Below, one piece after another: positions 5,954-7,588 of a DNA stretch of 7,588 nt. Where the stretch lies: the NCBI GenBank assembly GCA_900545035.1, contig UQXM01000089.1, positions 1-7,588 on the forward strand, in the 5' to 3' direction. Position 1 is the stretch's first letter; every line of letters begins with the position of its first letter. Origin of the DNA: an uncultured Fusobacterium sp. GTDB lineage: Bacteria > Fusobacteriota > Fusobacteriia > Fusobacteriales > Fusobacteriaceae. The position numbers and the translations under genes were made by a program. The notes beneath the pieces were generated by a model. It had not been told where the DNA came from. It ran no database searches and worked only from the letters and a program-made list of their open reading frames with translations.

Positions 5954-6498
5954 TGAATAAAATAAAAATAGGAATAGCAGGATGCGGAGGAATAGGTTCA
6001 AATGTTGCCTGTCATCTTGTAAGAGCAGGTGTTGATTATCTTAAATTCGGAGATTTTGATAAAATAGAGCTGTCAAATCTTAACCGCCAGTTTTTTTTCA
6101 AAAAACAAATCGGTCTTTATAAAAGCAAAACTCTTTCAGAAAATCTCCTGATGATAAATCCTGAAGGAAAATTTGAATATGAGATTATAAAATTTGACAG
6201 AAACAATATCAAAAACTTTTTTGCCGACTGTGATATTGTTGTGGAAGCTTTTGATAAAAAAGAAAACAAAGCTATGCTTTTGGAAGAGCTGCTTCCTGAA
6301 AATAAGATAATTGTTTCTGCTTCCGGAATAGGAAGCTGGAAAACTGATACTATCATAAGAAAACAGATAGGAAAAAATCTTTTTATCGTCGGAGATTTTG
6401 AAACAGATACAGACAGCAACAAAACATATTCTCATAAAGTGGGAGCTGTAGCTGCTGTTATGGCCGGAATAGTTTTGGAAAAAGGGGGACTTTTATGA
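5953..6498 (+). CDS. thiF: ThiF, ThiS adenylyltransferase (short form)
   Basis: A 181-residue E1-like enzyme that activates the ThiS C-terminal glycine as an acyl-adenylate before sulfur transfer. The nucleotide loop 'GCGGIGSNVA' (10-19), the Asp-containing 'FGDFDKIELSNLNRQF' (32-47) with the Arg45 expected to contact ATP, 'DCDIVVEAFD' (92-101) and 'SHKVGAVAAVMAGIVLE' (160-176) identify the fold. It is about 70 residues shorter than E. coli ThiF and has no C-terminal pair of CxxC zinc motifs; only Cys11, Cys20 and Cys93 are present. This matches the compact ThiF family-2 type seen with ThiH in many anaerobes, not a truncation, since the frame is intact and overlaps its neighbours. The start is the ATG in TAATG at the thiH stop; an in-frame TTG at 5935 lies inside thiH and has no advantage. 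The absence of the cysteine region means sulfur is probably delivered by a separate persulfide donor. Confidence 0.93.
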   Translation: MNKIKIGIAGCGGIGSNVACHLVRAGVDYLKFGDFDKIELSNLNRQFFFKKQIGLYKSKTLSENLLMINPEGKFEYEIIKFDRNNIKNFFADCDIVVEAFDKKENKAMLLEELLPENKIIVSASGIGSWKTDTIIRKQIGKNLFIVGDFETDTDSNKTYSHKVGAVAAVMAGIVLEKGGLL

Positions 6499-7124
6499 GA
6501 GAAAGAATTGCAATTCCCAAAGGGGTTTACGGAATAACCGGAGATAACTTTGCTCACGGAAAATCAAACCTTGAATGTGTAAAGGCGATGATTGAAGGAG
6601 GAATAAAAATTATCCAGTACAGGGATAAAACAAAATCTATCAAAGAAAAAGTCAAAGAAGCCAAAGAAATAAGCGAACTTTGCAGAAAACACGGAGTTGT
6701 TTTTATTGTAAACGACCACATAGATATCGCTCTTCTTGTTGATGCTGACGGAGTTCATATAGGACAGAACGATATGAGCCCTGCCGATGTAAGAAAACTT
6801 ATCGGAAATAATAAAATAATCGGACTTTCTACTCATTCAGAGGAACAGGGAATGAAAGCATATCTTGACCCTGATGTAGATTATATTGGAGTAGGTCCAA
6901 TTTTTCCTACCACTACAAAAGATACTGCACCTGTAGGATTGGAATATCTTGAATATGTTGTAAAAAATCTTCATCTTCCTTTTACTGCAATCGGAGGAAT
7001 AAAAGAGCATAATCTCCATGAAATAATTTCAAGAGGAGCAAAAAATGTCTGTCTTGTAAGTGATATTGTGGGAGCTCCCGATATTGCCGAAAAAGTAAGA
7101 GAACTGCAAAAACTTATGAAATAA
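6495..7124 (+). CDS. thiE: ThiE, thiamine-phosphate synthase
   Basis: A 209-residue TIM barrel that joins HMP pyrophosphate to thiazole phosphate, giving thiamin phosphate and pyrophosphate. Family motifs: 'IIQYRDKTKS' (39-48, the QxRxK element), 'FIVNDHIDIALLVDADGVHIGQND' in two parts at 70-80 and 81-93 with Asn73-Asp74 and Asp93 for pyrophosphate and metal, 'IGLSTHS' (109-115), 'YIGVGPIFPTTTK' (130-142), 'AIGGI' (165-169) and a phosphate-binding end near 186-193 ('CLVSDIVG'). Length is standard. The start codon overlaps the thiF stop by four bases (ATGA), with GGGGGA shortly before it, so it is translationally coupled. It is the last gene of the operon and is followed by a strong terminator. 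HMP-PP must come from genes elsewhere or from salvage, as no thiC or thiD is here. Confidence 0.97.
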   Translation: MRERIAIPKGVYGITGDNFAHGKSNLECVKAMIEGGIKIIQYRDKTKSIKEKVKEAKEISELCRKHGVVFIVNDHIDIALLVDADGVHIGQNDMSPADVRKLIGNNKIIGLSTHSEEQGMKAYLDPDVDYIGVGPIFPTTTKDTAPVGLEYLEYVVKNLHLPFTAIGGIKEHNLHEIISRGAKNVCLVSDIVGAPDIAEKVRELQKLMK

Positions 7125-7151
7125 ATCGCCCTTTACTACATCTATATATAC

Positions 7152-7183
7152 AAAATGAGGCTTATCAATTAAGCCTCATTTTT
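7152..7183. terminator. Bidirectional intrinsic terminator
   Basis: AAAATGAGGCTTA (7152-7164) and TAAGCCTCATTTT (7170-7182) make a perfect 13-bp stem with a 5-base loop (TCAAT). The plus strand ends in TTTTT and the minus strand in TTTTG, so it can stop both the thi operon and the convergent MarC-family gene, whose stop lies at 7198. Confidence 0.92.
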
Positions 7184-7197
7184 ATTAAAAGAATTTT

Positions 7198-7588
7198 TTA
7201 ACGATTTTTTGCAATTACTTCAAGAACACCTGAAATAAATATTCTTATTCCTATTGCCATCATAAATACCTGCATTACTCTGGAAAGAATATAAAGCACA
7301 AGTTTTCCCAATATTTTTTCTATAAATGTACCCAGATACATTATAAAACTTACAACCACAAAAGCTAAGAACAGAGATATCGTACACTGAACAATACTTG
7401 CCTGAGATTTTACAATAAGCATTGTAGCAAGACTTCCCGGACCTACCAGCATAGGAAATGCCATCGGAATTATTCCCTGCTGTACCTGCTCTTCAGGAGT
7501 AAGAGTTTTCAGTTCGTTTTCTTTTGATTTTTTAGCAGGAAGAACAATTTTCCAAGTTGTTTCCCATTTTGTTGCTCCAAGAGCAAGA
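7198..7588 (-). CDS. MarC-family integral membrane protein (N-terminus beyond window)
   Basis: The C-terminal 129 residues of a MarC/UPF0056-family protein; the frame stays open to the window edge, so about 70-90 N-terminal residues are missing if it has the usual 200-220. A polar loop ('KKSKENELKTLTPEEQ') leads to the diagnostic 'GIIPMAFPMLVGPGSLATM', followed by hydrophobic segments 'LFLAFVVVSFIMYLGTFI' and 'LVLYILSRVMQVFMMAIG', and a short end 'GVLEVIAKNR'. The full protein would have about six membrane spans in the cytoplasmic membrane. MarC was once linked to multiple antibiotic resistance but has no established function. An internal ATG at 7464 is not the real start because the conserved region extends well before it. 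It converges on thiE across the shared terminator and looks functionally unrelated to the operon. Confidence 0.9.
   Translation of the reverse strand, partial: LALGATKWETTWKIVLPAKKSKENELKTLTPEEQVQQGIIPMAFPMLVGPGSLATMLIVKSQASIVQCTISLFLAFVVVSFIMYLGTFIEKILGKLVLYILSRVMQVFMMAIGIRIFISGVLEVIAKNR

Overview
The window looks like chromosome from a low-GC, Gram-negative anaerobe, most likely a member of the Fusobacteriota (Fusobacterium or a close relative). The reasons are strong A+T bias with AGA as the main arginine codon, strong AGGAGG-type ribosome sites, a FadL/OmpP1-like outer-membrane barrel (so there is an outer membrane), and the oxygen-sensitive radical-SAM tyrosine lyase ThiH rather than the oxygen-using ThiO. 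The taxon is inferred from these traits, not proven.

Left part (1-3338). A minus-strand stomatin-like SPFH/Band 7 membrane protein is followed by the start of another minus-strand reading frame cut by the window edge. Divergent from it is a TetR-family regulator with a FadL/OmpP1-family outer-membrane transporter 45 bp downstream on the same strand. The 278-bp divergent spacer has promoter-like sites, a 21-bp inverted repeat and an iterated TTTGTTAT motif that could be regulator binding sites.

Middle and right part (3369-7183). A consensus sigma-70 promoter (TTGACA-17-TATAAT) drives a TPP riboswitch with a Rho-independent terminator, then the thiamine genes thiS-thiG-thiH-thiF-thiE. Four of them are tightly packed: thiG/thiH and thiH/thiF overlap by 1 base, thiF/thiE by 4. 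Together they build the thiazole half of thiamin and join it to the pyrimidine. ThiF adenylates the C-terminal Gly-Gly of ThiS so it can carry sulfur, ThiH makes dehydroglycine from tyrosine, ThiG assembles thiazole phosphate from dehydroglycine, deoxyxylulose phosphate and ThiS-thiocarboxylate, and ThiE couples it to HMP-PP to give thiamin phosphate. No pyrimidine (thiC, thiD) or final kinase gene is present here.

The one break in the operon is a 223-nt spacer between thiS and thiG holding three consecutive hairpins, the last with two competing left arms just before the thiG ribosome site. It looks like an intergenic palindromic repeat or an RNA-processing/translation-control element, and is the least explained structure in the window. 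A bidirectional terminator closes the operon, and a convergent MarC-family membrane protein, cut by the right edge, ends the window.
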